Below, in pieces: positions 1-7,161 of a stretch of 64,000 nucleotides of DNA. The notes below the pieces were generated by a model. It did not search any database. It had not been told where the DNA came from and saw only the letters and a program-made list of their open reading frames with translations. The DNA lies in NCBI RefSeq assembly GCF_014127285.1, contig NZ_CP059901.1, positions 4,126,081-4,190,080 of the forward strand, written 5' to 3'. The stretch is from Mumia sp. ZJ1417. Lineage in GTDB: Bacteria; Actinomycetota; Actinomycetes; Propionibacteriales; Nocardioidaceae. Each line of letters starts with the position of its first letter. The stretch's first letter is position 1. The position numbers and the translations under genes were made by a program.

Positions 1-519
1 CGGATACCAGGTGGCGGCGACGTGCGGCTGACCGACGATGAGCGCGCCGTCGTTCGTGTGGATGAAGCCCGACCCGTCCTCCAGGGTGGCGGGCACGCCC
101 CCGTAGGTGACCTCGGTCGTGAAGGTGCTGCGTTTGCGCAGTCCGCGCGACGGGATCACGGTGAGCTCGCCGTCGACGTGCCTCCAGCCGGCGCGCCTGC
201 CGTTCACCTTCACCGCGCTCACGGTCAGACCATCGAGGTCGAGGTTGAACCGCGACAGGTTCTGCGTGGCCCGTGCACGGATGCGCGCGGTGCCGGTGAG
301 GCGGTCGGTAGCGGGGTCGTAGCGGACGTCCAGCCCGTAGTGCTGCGCGTCGTACCCGCCGTTGCCGTCGGTCGGGAAGTACGGGTCACCGATGCCGACA
401 GCGCCCGGCGTGAAGTGAGGGCGCGGACCCGGGCGGGCCTGCGCCGGTGCCGCGAGCAGGGCGGCGCCGAGAGCCAGGCCGGAGAGCGTGGAGACGAGGA
501 CGAGCGCATGACGACGCAT
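1..519 (-). CDS. M1-family metallopeptidase, N-terminal part (runs off the left edge)
   Basis: The gene reads leftward off the window, so only its first 173 codons are present. The start is ATG at 519 with a GGAGG ribosome site about 7 nt upstream. Residues 1-28 form a signal peptide: MRRH, then an Ala/Leu/Val core ending APAQA. The mature part continues with a GDPYFPTDGNGGYDAQHY segment and beta-rich sequence (RLTGTARIRA, then FNLDLDGL) typical of the N-terminal domain of secreted aminopeptidase-N-like enzymes of actinomycetes. The HExxH zinc site lies in the missing part, so catalytic competence cannot be judged. The protein is probably exported and cleaves peptides outside the cell. Confidence 0.85.
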   Translation of the reverse strand, partial: MRRHALVLVSTLSGLALGAALLAAPAQARPGPRPHFTPGAVGIGDPYFPTDGNGGYDAQHYGLDVRYDPATDRLTGTARIRARATQNLSRFNLDLDGLTVSAVKVNGRRAGWRHVDGELTVIPSRGLRKRSTFTTEVTYGGVPATLEDGSGFIHTNDGALIVGQPHVAATWYP

Positions 520-606
520 GGGGAACCTCCAGAGGATCCAGGTCGTCTCTCACTGTGCGCCTGGTGTCCGGTGGCGGCAACCGGTGGCGCGCTGGCGCGA
601 GGGTGC

Positions 607-1038
607 TCAGCCGTCGCGCCGCCGGTCGCGCCATGCGCCGGTCGCCCACAGCGCCCAGAGCACGAGCAGCGGCTGGAAGAGCAGGCGGATCGCCCGAGCA
701 CGGTCGTCGTTCAGCCCGAACGCGTCGGTGTGCGTCACGTACTGCGAGATGTTGCCGGGGAAGATCGCGACGAAGAATGCTGCCGTGAGCCAGCCGACGG
801 CGACGCGCTTGCCGGGCAGACCGATCAGCGCACCACCGAGCCCGATCTCGACGAACCCGGAGGCGAGGACGACGGTGTCGCCGTCGAGCGGCACCCAGTC
901 CGGCACCTGCGCGAGGAACTCCTGACGCGCGAACGTCAGGTGGCTGATGCCGGCGAAGAGAAGGAACGAACCGAGCGCGAGGCGCCCGATCGTACGTGGC
1001 GCGGAGAGCGACCTCGTCGCGGATGCGTCGTCGGACAT
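607..1038 (-). CDS. DoxX-like four-helix membrane protein
   Basis: This is a 143-residue protein with four hydrophobic segments at about residues 17-37, 54-73, 77-96 and 113-132. That is the size and layout of DoxX/DoxD-like small membrane proteins, including the conserved FAGISHLTF stretch after helix 1. The chosen start (MSDDASA at 1038) gives a short cytosolic tail. A longer frame to 1107 would add Arg/Pro-rich sequence with no family resemblance. Members are linked to quinone or redox functions, but the substrate is unknown here. It is transcribed in the same direction as the TetR gene upstream, from which it is separated by 37 nt. Confidence 0.7.
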   Translation of the reverse strand: MSDDASATRSLSAPRTIGRLALGSFLLFAGISHLTFARQEFLAQVPDWVPLDGDTVVLASGFVEIGLGGALIGLPGKRVAVGWLTAAFFVAIFPGNISQYVTHTDAFGLNDDRARAIRLLFQPLLVLWALWATGAWRDRRRDG

Positions 1039-1075
1039 GAGACCTCTGTTCGCCGGAGGGGTGTCGCCGCCCAGC

Positions 1076-1723
1076 CTAGGGGCAGAGTCGCACCAGCAGC
1101 GCTGCACACTCGCGGCGCAGGGTCTCGAGCGCTTCGAGGTCGCCGGCGAGGAAGTCGATCAGCGAGCGCAAGAAGAGCCCGTCGTAGAGCGCGTACGCCA
1201 CCGGCGAGGTGATGGTCGGCGGGCTGTCGGCAAGCTCGGCGTACCGCTCGACCACCCGCCAGATCATCTGCTCCAGCAGCAGGTCGATCTCCTTGATGAC
1301 GCCCACGAGCTCGGCGGTGAACATGCTCTGGTTGCGCAGGTCGTACCACATGCGGTGGAGCGTGCTCTCGTCTCGCAGCGTCTCGGCCATCGCCTCGGCG
1401 AAGCCGTCGCGCAGCTCGACGGACGTGGTCGCCGTCTCGAGGATCTCGTCGTACTGCTTGACGCAGTCCTGCTTGTACTGGCGGATGCAGTGCTGCATCA
1501 GGTCGAGCTTGTCGCTGAAGTAGTAGTGCACGACGCCGTGCGAGAAGTCGGAGTTCTGGGCGATGTCCCTCAGCCCGGTGTGGGCGTATCCGTTCGCCGC
1601 GAGCGTCACCAGGGCGGAGTCGGCGATCTCGGCCCGGCGGCGCTCGAACTTGTCGACCGCGGCGCGCTCGGCGCGTGCGCGCTGTCGACTCCTCGGACCC
1701 TCGGTGATGCCCATCTCGTCCAT
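1076..1723 (-). CDS. TetR-family transcriptional regulator
   Basis: The 215-residue protein has an N-terminal helix-turn-helix (ALVTLAANGYAHTGLRDIAQNSDFSHGVVHYYF) followed by a helical ligand domain that resembles BetI-type TetR proteins. The start is ATG 1723; ATG 1714 is also possible and has a closer GGACGAG. About 55 nt upstream lies an inverted repeat overlapping a plausible -35, which suggests autorepression. The gene next to the operator on the other side is now only a broken alpha/beta-hydrolase remnant. The regulator may therefore have lost its original target, or it may control the downstream DoxX gene. The ligand cannot be inferred. Confidence 0.85.
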   Translation of the reverse strand: MDEMGITEGPRSRQRARAERAAVDKFERRRAEIADSALVTLAANGYAHTGLRDIAQNSDFSHGVVHYYFSDKLDLMQHCIRQYKQDCVKQYDEILETATTSVELRDGFAEAMAETLRDESTLHRMWYDLRNQSMFTAELVGVIKEIDLLLEQMIWRVVERYAELADSPPTITSPVAYALYDGLFLRSLIDFLAGDLEALETLRRECAALLVRLCP

Positions 1724-1776
1724 CGTACGGCCGGAAGAAGGGCCAGCCCGGTACTTTTCTGGACGAATGCCTACAA

Positions 1777-1800
1777 AAATCTTGTCAGTCGTCAAGATTT
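1777..1800. promoter_or_regulatory. Inverted repeat, probable TetR operator
   Basis: Perfect 8-bp arms AAATCTTG and CAAGATTT are separated by 8 bp. On the minus strand the right arm overlaps TTGACG, a possible -35, followed after 16 bp by TAGGCA. The location upstream of the TetR gene and upstream of the hydrolase remnant fits a shared operator. Binding is inferred. Confidence 0.6.
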
Positions 1801-1839
1801 CTGGTCTGCTAAGAGCGTCATCGGTTCGCGGCCTGTGAC

Positions 1840-1880
1840 AGAGGGGCTCGGCGTCGGCGGGGGCGGCACCGAGCCCCTCT
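1840..1880. repeat. Long perfect hairpin, terminator-like
   Basis: Arms of 12 bp (AGAGGGGCTCGG and CCGAGCCCCTCT) flank a 17-nt G-rich loop. There is no clear U-tract on either side, so termination is uncertain. It sits between the TetR operator and the hydrolase remnant. Confidence 0.45.
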
Positions 1881-1926
1881 TGCAACGCGCGGGCCAAGTG
1901 CTCCGCAGCAGGCCATTCTCGGGTGA

Positions 1927-2119
1927 GACGACACCATCGAGACGGGCTATCGCGTCGTGACGCCCGGATACCCGGGCTTCGAGATCGAGGTCGAGGCGCT
2001 CCGCGAGAACCCCGACGTGATCGCGAACCTCACCGTCCCCGAGACCCGGGCACCAGGAGACGTGGGTCGACCACGACAACGACGACCGCGCACCGCTGCT
2101 GTTTATCGCTGGCGGCAAG
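1927..2119 (+). pseudogene. Alpha/beta-hydrolase remnant with internal deletion and frame change
   Basis: Two pieces of one protein family are visible in different frames. From 1927 the frame reads ETGYRVVTPGYPGFEIEVEAL, then RENPDVIANLTVPET. This is the typical N-terminal region of a family of actinomycete alpha/beta hydrolases. From 2054, shifted by one frame, it reads QETWVDHDNDDRAPLLFIAGG, which matches the later region just before the catalytic-acid loop of the same family. The nucleophile elbow between them is absent, a TGA lies just upstream at 1924, and the sequence after IAGG is unrelated. It is a decayed gene, probably once divergent from the TetR gene. The family match is from memory, not from a search. 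Confidence 0.6.
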
Positions 2120-2161
2120 GGCCGCGGGCTGAGGCGCTGGCGAGCACCGGCCCGGGCTCGC

Positions 2162-2524
2162 TCAGGCGGGCGAGAGCCGACCCGCGAGCGCGCTCTCGTC
2201 CGCGACGAACCAGGTCTGGGTCCCACGGTTCGCCTCGCGGACGAAGTCGCGGAACGCGTCGCTCCCCGCGACGTGCCCTGCGACGTCGCCGACCACCGCG
2301 AGCCGCAGCCGGTAGTTGACGAGCTTCTGCGTCACCTCGCCGAGAAGACCCGACCGGAGGCGGAAGAACTCCGGGGACAGGCGTGCGACCGGCACCGCGA
2401 TCAGCTGTGCCTCGCACCCGAACGCGTCGCCCACGAGATCCAGCGCGTCCTGCTCGCTGGAGATTGCCGGCCCCTCGGCGTCGACGAGGAGGACGCGGAC
2501 ATCGCCGTACTCTGTGGTGCGCAT
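2162..2524 (-). CDS. DUF4180 domain protein
   Basis: This is a 120-residue single-domain protein starting MRTTEYGDVRVLL. The order of segments is ISSEQDALDLVGDAFGCEAQLIAVPVARL, then FFRLRSGLLGEVTQKLVNYRLRLAVVGDV, then SDAFRDFVREANRG with a terminal WFVADESALAGRL. This is the DUF4180 layout. Some relatives are annotated as alpha/beta hydrolase-associated, but the biochemical role is unknown. It stands alone between the hydrolase remnant and the pterin dehydratase gene. Confidence 0.75.
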   Translation of the reverse strand: MRTTEYGDVRVLLVDAEGPAISSEQDALDLVGDAFGCEAQLIAVPVARLSPEFFRLRSGLLGEVTQKLVNYRLRLAVVGDVAGHVAGSDAFRDFVREANRGTQTWFVADESALAGRLSPA

Positions 2525-2585
2525 GCCCAGACCGTACGGGCGCAGCGGCGGGCCGTCGAACGGATTCCGTGGCGCGAGACGCGAG

Positions 2586-3254
2586 TCAGCGGTCCTGCCA
2601 GGTGCAGAGGCAGACCTTGTTGCCCTCCGGATCGGCGAGGACCCAGAAGCTCGGCGCCTCCGCCTCGCTCACGAGCGTGCCACCGGCGGCAACCGCGGCG
2701 TCGATCCTCGGCCGCACCTGCGAGGGCTCGACCCACACGTCGAGGTGCCAACGCTGTCTCGGCTCCTCGCCGCCGGACGGCTGGAACCAGATCGTCGGCA
2801 GCGCACCGTACGGGTCGATCACCTCGTCATCCACCTCCGACGACGACGCATCCTCCATCGCGAGCGCGGCACGCCAGAACGGCAGCACTCCCTCGTACGC
2901 AGGGGTGTCGAGCCCGAGCTCCAGCCGCGAGACGGTCGCACACTCCATGATGATGTCGGCGCCCGCGGCGGCGTCGGCGACGAGCCCGCTGATCGTGCGC
3001 GCGAGACCGACGTCGCGCTCGGTGATGCCGCCGGCGTCGTGACTCGTGAGCCGGACATCGACGTGGGTGTAGCGCAGGTCGACGTCGGGATGGTGGCCCA
3101 TCTCCTCGGCCGCAGCACCGATCGCGTTGACGAGCGCCAGGCCCGTCGCGAAGTCGGGCGTACGGATGCGTGTCTGGAGGCCGCCGATCAGGTTCGCCCA
3201 CCCGTCGAGCCGCTCGTCGGCGATCTGCGGGCCGGTCAGTCTCTGCGTGCTCAT
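2586..3254 (-). CDS. Pterin-4a-carbinolamine dehydratase fused to a VOC/glyoxalase-like domain
   Basis: The 222-residue protein has two domains. Residues about 10-100 match 4a-hydroxytetrahydrobiopterin dehydratase (PhhB/DCoH), with the signature EEMGHHPDVDLRY, then HVDVRLTSHDAGGITERD, intact. Residues about 105-222 form a glyoxalase-type VOC half ending FWVLADPEGNKVCLC. The start is MSTQRL at 3254; an upstream extension would run through the palindromic operator. It is divergent from the thioesterase gene and separated from it by the 26-bp palindrome at 3305-3330. The first domain would recycle the pterin cofactor of an aromatic amino acid hydroxylase, yet no hydroxylase is nearby, so the substrate is open. 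Confidence 0.8.
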   Translation of the reverse strand: MSTQRLTGPQIADERLDGWANLIGGLQTRIRTPDFATGLALVNAIGAAAEEMGHHPDVDLRYTHVDVRLTSHDAGGITERDVGLARTISGLVADAAAGADIIMECATVSRLELGLDTPAYEGVLPFWRAALAMEDASSSEVDDEVIDPYGALPTIWFQPSGGEEPRQRWHLDVWVEPSQVRPRIDAAVAAGGTLVSEAEAPSFWVLADPEGNKVCLCTWQDR

Positions 3255-3304
3255 CGGTCCATGCTCGCGCGACGGTGCCGCGCTGTCACTCCTCAGACCT
3301 GTCG

Positions 3305-3330
3305 ACTTTACGACCGATCGGTCGTAAAGT
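3305..3330. promoter_or_regulatory. Perfect 26-bp palindrome, probable TetR operator
   Basis: The half-site ACTTTACGACCGA is followed directly by its exact reverse complement. The core TACGACCGATCGGTCGTA resembles operators of TetR-family repressors. It lies between divergent genes (starts at 3254 and 3338), and a TetR gene sits just beyond the right-hand gene, so it probably controls both. Its right edge is only 7 nt from the thioesterase ATG. Confidence 0.75.
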
Positions 3331-3337
3331 TGCGTGC

Positions 3338-3805
3338 ATGACACTCACCAACGACAAGACGCCTTCCCTGGACGAGCCGTCGTACGGGGTCGTGGTCCCC
3401 GTCCGCGTCTATCTCGACGACCTCGACGGGTTCGGGATGCTCAACCACGTCGAGTACGCGCGGCTGTTCGACCACGCGGTCATCGACTTCTGGACCGACG
3501 CGGGCTGGGTGCTCGACCCGACCTCGTCGGTGCAGGTGATCCGCGAGGTCCACCTCACCTTCCACCAGCCGATCACGGCGATCGGCGACGTCGCCGTGCA
3601 CCTGTGGGTCGACCAGGCGGGGCGCACGAGCGTGAACTACCGGTTCCGGATCACCTCTGCCGACCGCACCATCCTGCACGCGGAGGGCTCGCGCCGTCTC
3701 GTCAACCTCGACCCGGCGACATTGCGGCCGACACCGCTGACCGACGAGCAGTGGACCTACGCGGCGCCGCTGCTCGCCGACCACGTGGAGCGGCCGGCTG
3801 TCTGA
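3338..3805 (+). CDS. Acyl-CoA thioesterase, hot-dog fold (4HBT type)
   Basis: This 155-residue protein has the 4HBT signature DGFGMLNHVEYARLFDHAVIDFW near residue 30. It is followed by VIREVHLTFHQPI, DVAVHLWVDQAGRTSVNYRF and a terminal strand, as in YbgC/FadM-like thioesterases. It should hydrolyse acyl-CoA thioesters in the cytosol, but chain length is unknown. The ATG is 7 nt after the palindrome and has no clear ribosome site, so the message may be leaderless or nearly so. It is convergent with the TetR gene that follows. Confidence 0.8.
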   Translation: MTLTNDKTPSLDEPSYGVVVPVRVYLDDLDGFGMLNHVEYARLFDHAVIDFWTDAGWVLDPTSSVQVIREVHLTFHQPITAIGDVAVHLWVDQAGRTSVNYRFRITSADRTILHAEGSRRLVNLDPATLRPTPLTDEQWTYAAPLLADHVERPAV

Positions 3806-3817
3806 GTGCTCGTACGG

Positions 3818-4405
3818 TCAGGCGAGTGCGGCGATCGCGTCGAGGGCGCACGCCAGGGCGAGGTCGAGCTCGGCCTCGGAGTCGAAGAGGACCGACCGCG
3901 TGATGCCCGCGGCGAGGAACGCATCAAGCTGGAACGCGACCGTACGCCCGTCACCTCCCGCCGCGACCGCATCGACCGCGAGCAGATCCAGCCACTCCTG
4001 CTTGAGAGCACGGACGGCGTCGGCGATCGGCCCTTCCTGCGCCCCGAACTCCGACGACGAGGTCACCAGGAAACAACCGCCAGGGAACACCCGCCTGCGC
4101 GCGTACGCGGCCCAGCTCTCGACCAGCGCACGCAGACGCGGTGCGCCCGGCTCCGTCGACCAGACCGGGGCGACGACCTCGGCGATGACCACCCGGCGGG
4201 CCTCTGCGATCGCCGCGAGCTGGATCGCCTCGCGGTTCGCGAAGACGGTGAGGATGCCGCTCTTGCTCACGCCGGTGGCCGCGGCGAGCCCTCCGACCGA
4301 CAGGGAGTCGAGCCCGTGCAGCGTCGCGACGTCGGCGGCCTCGCGGGCCACCTTGCGCCGCGTCGCGTCGCCGCGCGCGCGCCGTCCGTCGGTCGTGGTG
4401 CTCAT
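3818..4405 (-). CDS. TetR-family transcriptional regulator
   Basis: The protein is 195 residues. The DNA-binding part reads REAADVATLHGLDSLSVGGLAAATGVSKSGILTVFANREAIQLAAI, a classic TetR helix-turn-helix. The remaining helices (FPGGCFLVTSSSEFGAQEGPIADAVRAL) resemble the C-terminal domain of the TetR_C_6 type. It is convergent with the thioesterase and is the nearest candidate to bind the 26-bp palindrome at 3305-3330. The inducer is unknown; an acyl-CoA is a reasonable guess from the neighbour. Confidence 0.85.
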   Translation of the reverse strand: MSTTTDGRRARGDATRRKVAREAADVATLHGLDSLSVGGLAAATGVSKSGILTVFANREAIQLAAIAEARRVVIAEVVAPVWSTEPGAPRLRALVESWAAYARRRVFPGGCFLVTSSSEFGAQEGPIADAVRALKQEWLDLLAVDAVAAGGDGRTVAFQLDAFLAAGITRSVLFDSEAELDLALACALDAIAALA

Positions 4406-4414
4406 GGGTCGAGT

Positions 4415-5200
4415 CTAGGTTCGACTGCGCCGCCGCAGGAGCAGCAGCGCATTGACGGCCACGATCGCGATGGCCGCGACAACCGCCGTGGCGACCAGCG
4501 CGCCTGACGTGTCCCGTACGGCCACGACCACTCCGACGAGCGCCCACACCAGCGCCGCCGCATAAGCGATCGAGCCGCCGATCAGCGCGCTGAAGCCCAC
4601 GGCGACCAGGGCGACGAGGGCGAGGGCCCACACCTGCCAACTGGTCTCCATCCCGTCGAAGTCACCGTCGGCCACGAGCGCCGTGCAGACGTTGAGGCCC
4701 CCGGCGGCGGTCACCCACCCCGCGTACAGACCCGTCGTCGCCCGCGCCAATCGCGTCAGCCACGTCGGCGCCTCGGTGTCGGGAGTACGGGCGGCGGCCA
4801 CGTGCGCCGCATCGACGGCGATCACGACCATCACAAGGAGGATCACGGCGGTGATCCACGACCACTCGAAGGCCGAGGCGACGATCCAGAGCGACGCGCC
4901 CAGATACAGCAGAGCCAGGTCACCGAGGAGGCGGCCAGACGCCACGGTGCCGGTCGCACGCTTCACGAGCACGGCGATCGCGTAGGCGATCGTCAGGAGA
5001 TAGACGAGGCTCCAGATCGAGAACGTGTAGCCCGAGGGCGTGATCAGCAGGTCGTCGCCCTGGCTGCTCGGTGGAGCGCCGAGGTCGCCGAGCGCCTGCA
5101 CCGCCGGGGTCACCACCTGGACGATCGCCGCGACGAGCACCACCCAGGCAAGCGCGCGTGAGGGTCGGGTCGGCGTGCTCGTGGTCGGTGAAGTCGTCAT
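4415..5200 (-). CDS. TspO/MBR-related tryptophan-rich membrane protein
   Basis: The 261-residue integral membrane protein has about eight hydrophobic segments. Residues 55-75 carry the TspO-like ITPSGYTFSIWSLVYLLTIAYA motif, and tryptophans recur (SLWIVASAFEWSW, SWQVWALA). It belongs to the longer TspO/MBR-like group (about 250-270 residues), not the 160-residue classical TspO. The start MTTSPTT at 5200 was chosen because upstream sequence in frame is Arg-rich and out of family. It stands 9 nt upstream of the TetR gene on the same strand, so the two may be co-transcribed. The ligand is unknown. Confidence 0.75.
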   Translation of the reverse strand: MTTSPTTSTPTRPSRALAWVVLVAAIVQVVTPAVQALGDLGAPPSSQGDDLLITPSGYTFSIWSLVYLLTIAYAIAVLVKRATGTVASGRLLGDLALLYLGASLWIVASAFEWSWITAVILLVMVVIAVDAAHVAAARTPDTEAPTWLTRLARATTGLYAGWVTAAGGLNVCTALVADGDFDGMETSWQVWALALVALVAVGFSALIGGSIAYAAALVWALVGVVVAVRDTSGALVATAVVAAIAIVAVNALLLLRRRSRT

Positions 5201-5223
5201 CCCGTGCCACGCTACCGGTGATG

Positions 5224-5673
5224 TCAGCGTGCGGCGCGGTCGAACTCCGCGCGCGCCTGCACGATCTCCTCCTGGTGCTTCTCGGTCCACTGGACCAGCG
5301 ACTGGATCGTGCCGAGGAGGGTGCATCCGAGCGGGGACAGACAGTACTCGACGCGCGGCGGCACCTCTGCGTACACCGTCCGGCAGATCAGGCCGTCGCG
5401 CTCGAGGTTGCGCAGCGTGACCGTCAGCATGCGCTGACTGATCCCGTCGATGGCGCGACGCAGCTCGTTGAACCGCATCGTCTTCTCCTCGAGGAGCGAG
5501 ATCACGAGCAGAGACCACTTGTCGGCGATCCGGTCGAGGATCTGACGTACCTCGCAGCCCTCGCGCGCGTCCCACTGGAACACGTCCCAGCGGGGCTCGT
5601 CCTCCTCGGTCACTTCAAGAGGCTCGGTCACTTCAAGAGAACTAGGTGATGTCGAAGTGCGTACTTCCGCCAT
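5224..5673 (-). CDS. HxlR-family transcriptional regulator
   Basis: The 149-residue protein has the HxlR winged helix: CEVRQILDRIADKWSLLVISLL, then MRFNELRRAIDGISQRMLTVTLRNLERDGLICR and a wing ending in PRVEYCLSPLG. It is divergent from the MFS gene at 5749 and so probably represses that transporter. The first 30 residues contain a doubled LEVTEP/LEVTEE element made by an 18-bp tandem duplication, and lie outside the conserved domain. Confidence 0.88.
   Translation of the reverse strand: MAEVRTSTSPSSLEVTEPLEVTEEDEPRWDVFQWDAREGCEVRQILDRIADKWSLLVISLLEEKTMRFNELRRAIDGISQRMLTVTLRNLERDGLICRTVYAEVPPRVEYCLSPLGCTLLGTIQSLVQWTEKHQEEIVQARAEFDRAAR
5605..5640. repeat. 18-bp tandem duplication inside the HxlR gene
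   Basis: CTCGGTCACTTCAAGAGG at 5605-5622 is followed immediately by a copy differing only in the last base (5623-5640). It keeps the frame and repeats six codons in the non-conserved N-terminus. Confidence 0.9.
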
Positions 5674-5701
5674 GCCCCCATCCTCACCCAGACTGATCGC
5701 A

Positions 5702-5736
5702 GTTACAAGAAGTAACCAGGCTGATGTTTGGTAACC
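5702..5736. promoter_or_regulatory. GTTAC/GTAAC repeats, candidate HxlR operator
   Basis: GTTAC at 5702 and GTAAC at 5712 form an inverted repeat with a 5-bp spacer. A third palindromic word, GGTAACC, lies at 5730-5736. They occupy the short divergent interval between the HxlR gene and the MFS gene. Binding is inferred from position. Confidence 0.45.
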
Positions 5737-5748
5737 CTAGGAGCCCGC

Positions 5749-7161
5749 GTGACCGTCGCACCCGTCTTCGATCCACCCGCACAGCAGATGACACCGCGCT
5801 CATGGGGGTTGCTGCTCGTCCTCTGCGGCGCCCTCTTCCTCGAGGGGATCGACATCGCGATGCTCAACGTCGCCGTCCCCGCGATCGCCGCCGACCTCGG
5901 GCTCGCGACCGGGACCGCGCACTGGATCATCAGCGCGTACGTCCTGGGCTACGCCGGCTTCATGCTGCTCGGCGGCCGCTCGGCAGACCTGTTCGGGCGG
6001 CGGCGCGTGTTCCTGGTCGGGCTCACCGTCTTCGTCGCGTTCTCCGGAGTCGGTGGTTTCGCGGACTCCGGCTGGCTGCTCGTGACCGCACGCTTTGCGA
6101 CCGGAGTCGCCGCGGGGTTCATGACGCCGGCCGGATTCAGCATCGTCACGTCGAGCTTCCCGGAGGGACCGCTGCGCAACCGCGCGCTCTCCGTGTACGG
6201 AGCCGTCGGTGCAGGCGGGTTCACGCTCGGGATGGTCGCCGGCGGGCTGCTCACCACCGCGAGCTGGCGCTGGGTCTTCTTCGCCCCCGTGGTCCTCGGG
6301 GCACTCCTCCTCGTCGTCGGCCGTGCCCTGATCCGTCCCGACCAGCCACGCTTCCCCTCGACCTCCGGGTTCGACGTCGTCGGCTCGGTCACGGTCACCG
6401 CCGCGATGGTGTCGATCGTGTTCGCACTCGTGAGCCTGGGCGAGGGACACACAGCGACGGCCGCGCTCACCCTGGCCGGCGCCGCCGCGCTGCTGGTCGG
6501 CTTCGTCCTGTGGGAGCGCCGCTCCCCTGCGCCGCTCCTTCGCCTGAGCATCCTTCGCCACGGGATGCTCCTCTCGAGCAGCACGGCCGGGCTGCTTTTC
6601 ATGGGCGCGTTCTTCGGATTCCAGCTCCTGGTCACGCTGTACCTCCAAGAGCTCCGCGGCTGGACTCCGCTCGAGACCGGCCTGACCTTCGCGATCATGG
6701 GCGCGGACATGGTGATCGCGCCGCTCCTCACGCCGCTCCTGGTCGCACGGCTCGGCACCGCGGCGGTGATGACGGCCGGGTTCGCCAGCGCGACCGCGGC
6801 GTTCGCGCTGACCCTGCGACTCGAAGCCGACTGGACGTACGTCGACCTGCTCCCGACGCTCCTGCTGGTCGCCTTCGCCTTCGCGTTCGCGTATGGGCCG
6901 CTCGCCGCGGCTGCGACCGAGGGGCTCGACGAGTCCGAGCACGGCGTCGCCGGCGGGATCGTCAACACCGCCTTCCAGTTCGGCGCGGCGCTCGGCCTCT
7001 CGGCGGTCACGATCGTCCTCGTCGGCGCGAGCCCCGAGGACGCGACCCTGGACGACTATCGGCGGGCGTTGTTCGTGCCGACGGCGGCCGCCGCGCTCGC
7101 TGTGGCGATCGGCGCGACCGCGTGGGCGCGTAGGCGGGGTGGAGCGCGTCAGCGGAACTGA
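5749..7161 (+). CDS. MFS multidrug exporter, DHA2/EmrB-like
   Basis: The protein is about 470 residues with repeated hydrophobic helices. It carries the MFS signature AGFMLLGGRSADLFGRRRVFLVG between helices 2 and 3 and the antiporter-type motif GFMTPAGFSIVTSSFPEGPLRNRALSVYGAVGAGGFTLGMVAGGLL. This is the layout of proton-driven drug exporters of the DHA2 type. The start GTG 5749 is preceded by AGGAG at the right distance; an upstream TTG in frame lacks a ribosome site. It is divergent from the HxlR gene. Its last 13 nt overlap the convergent CHAD gene. Substrates cannot be predicted. Confidence 0.85.
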   Translation: MTVAPVFDPPAQQMTPRSWGLLLVLCGALFLEGIDIAMLNVAVPAIAADLGLATGTAHWIISAYVLGYAGFMLLGGRSADLFGRRRVFLVGLTVFVAFSGVGGFADSGWLLVTARFATGVAAGFMTPAGFSIVTSSFPEGPLRNRALSVYGAVGAGGFTLGMVAGGLLTTASWRWVFFAPVVLGALLLVVGRALIRPDQPRFPSTSGFDVVGSVTVTAAMVSIVFALVSLGEGHTATAALTLAGAAALLVGFVLWERRSPAPLLRLSILRHGMLLSSSTAGLLFMGAFFGFQLLVTLYLQELRGWTPLETGLTFAIMGADMVIAPLLTPLLVARLGTAAVMTAGFASATAAFALTLRLEADWTYVDLLPTLLLVAFAFAFAYGPLAAAATEGLDESEHGVAGGIVNTAFQFGAALGLSAVTIVLVGASPEDATLDDYRRALFVPTAAAALAVAIGATAWARRRGGARQRN

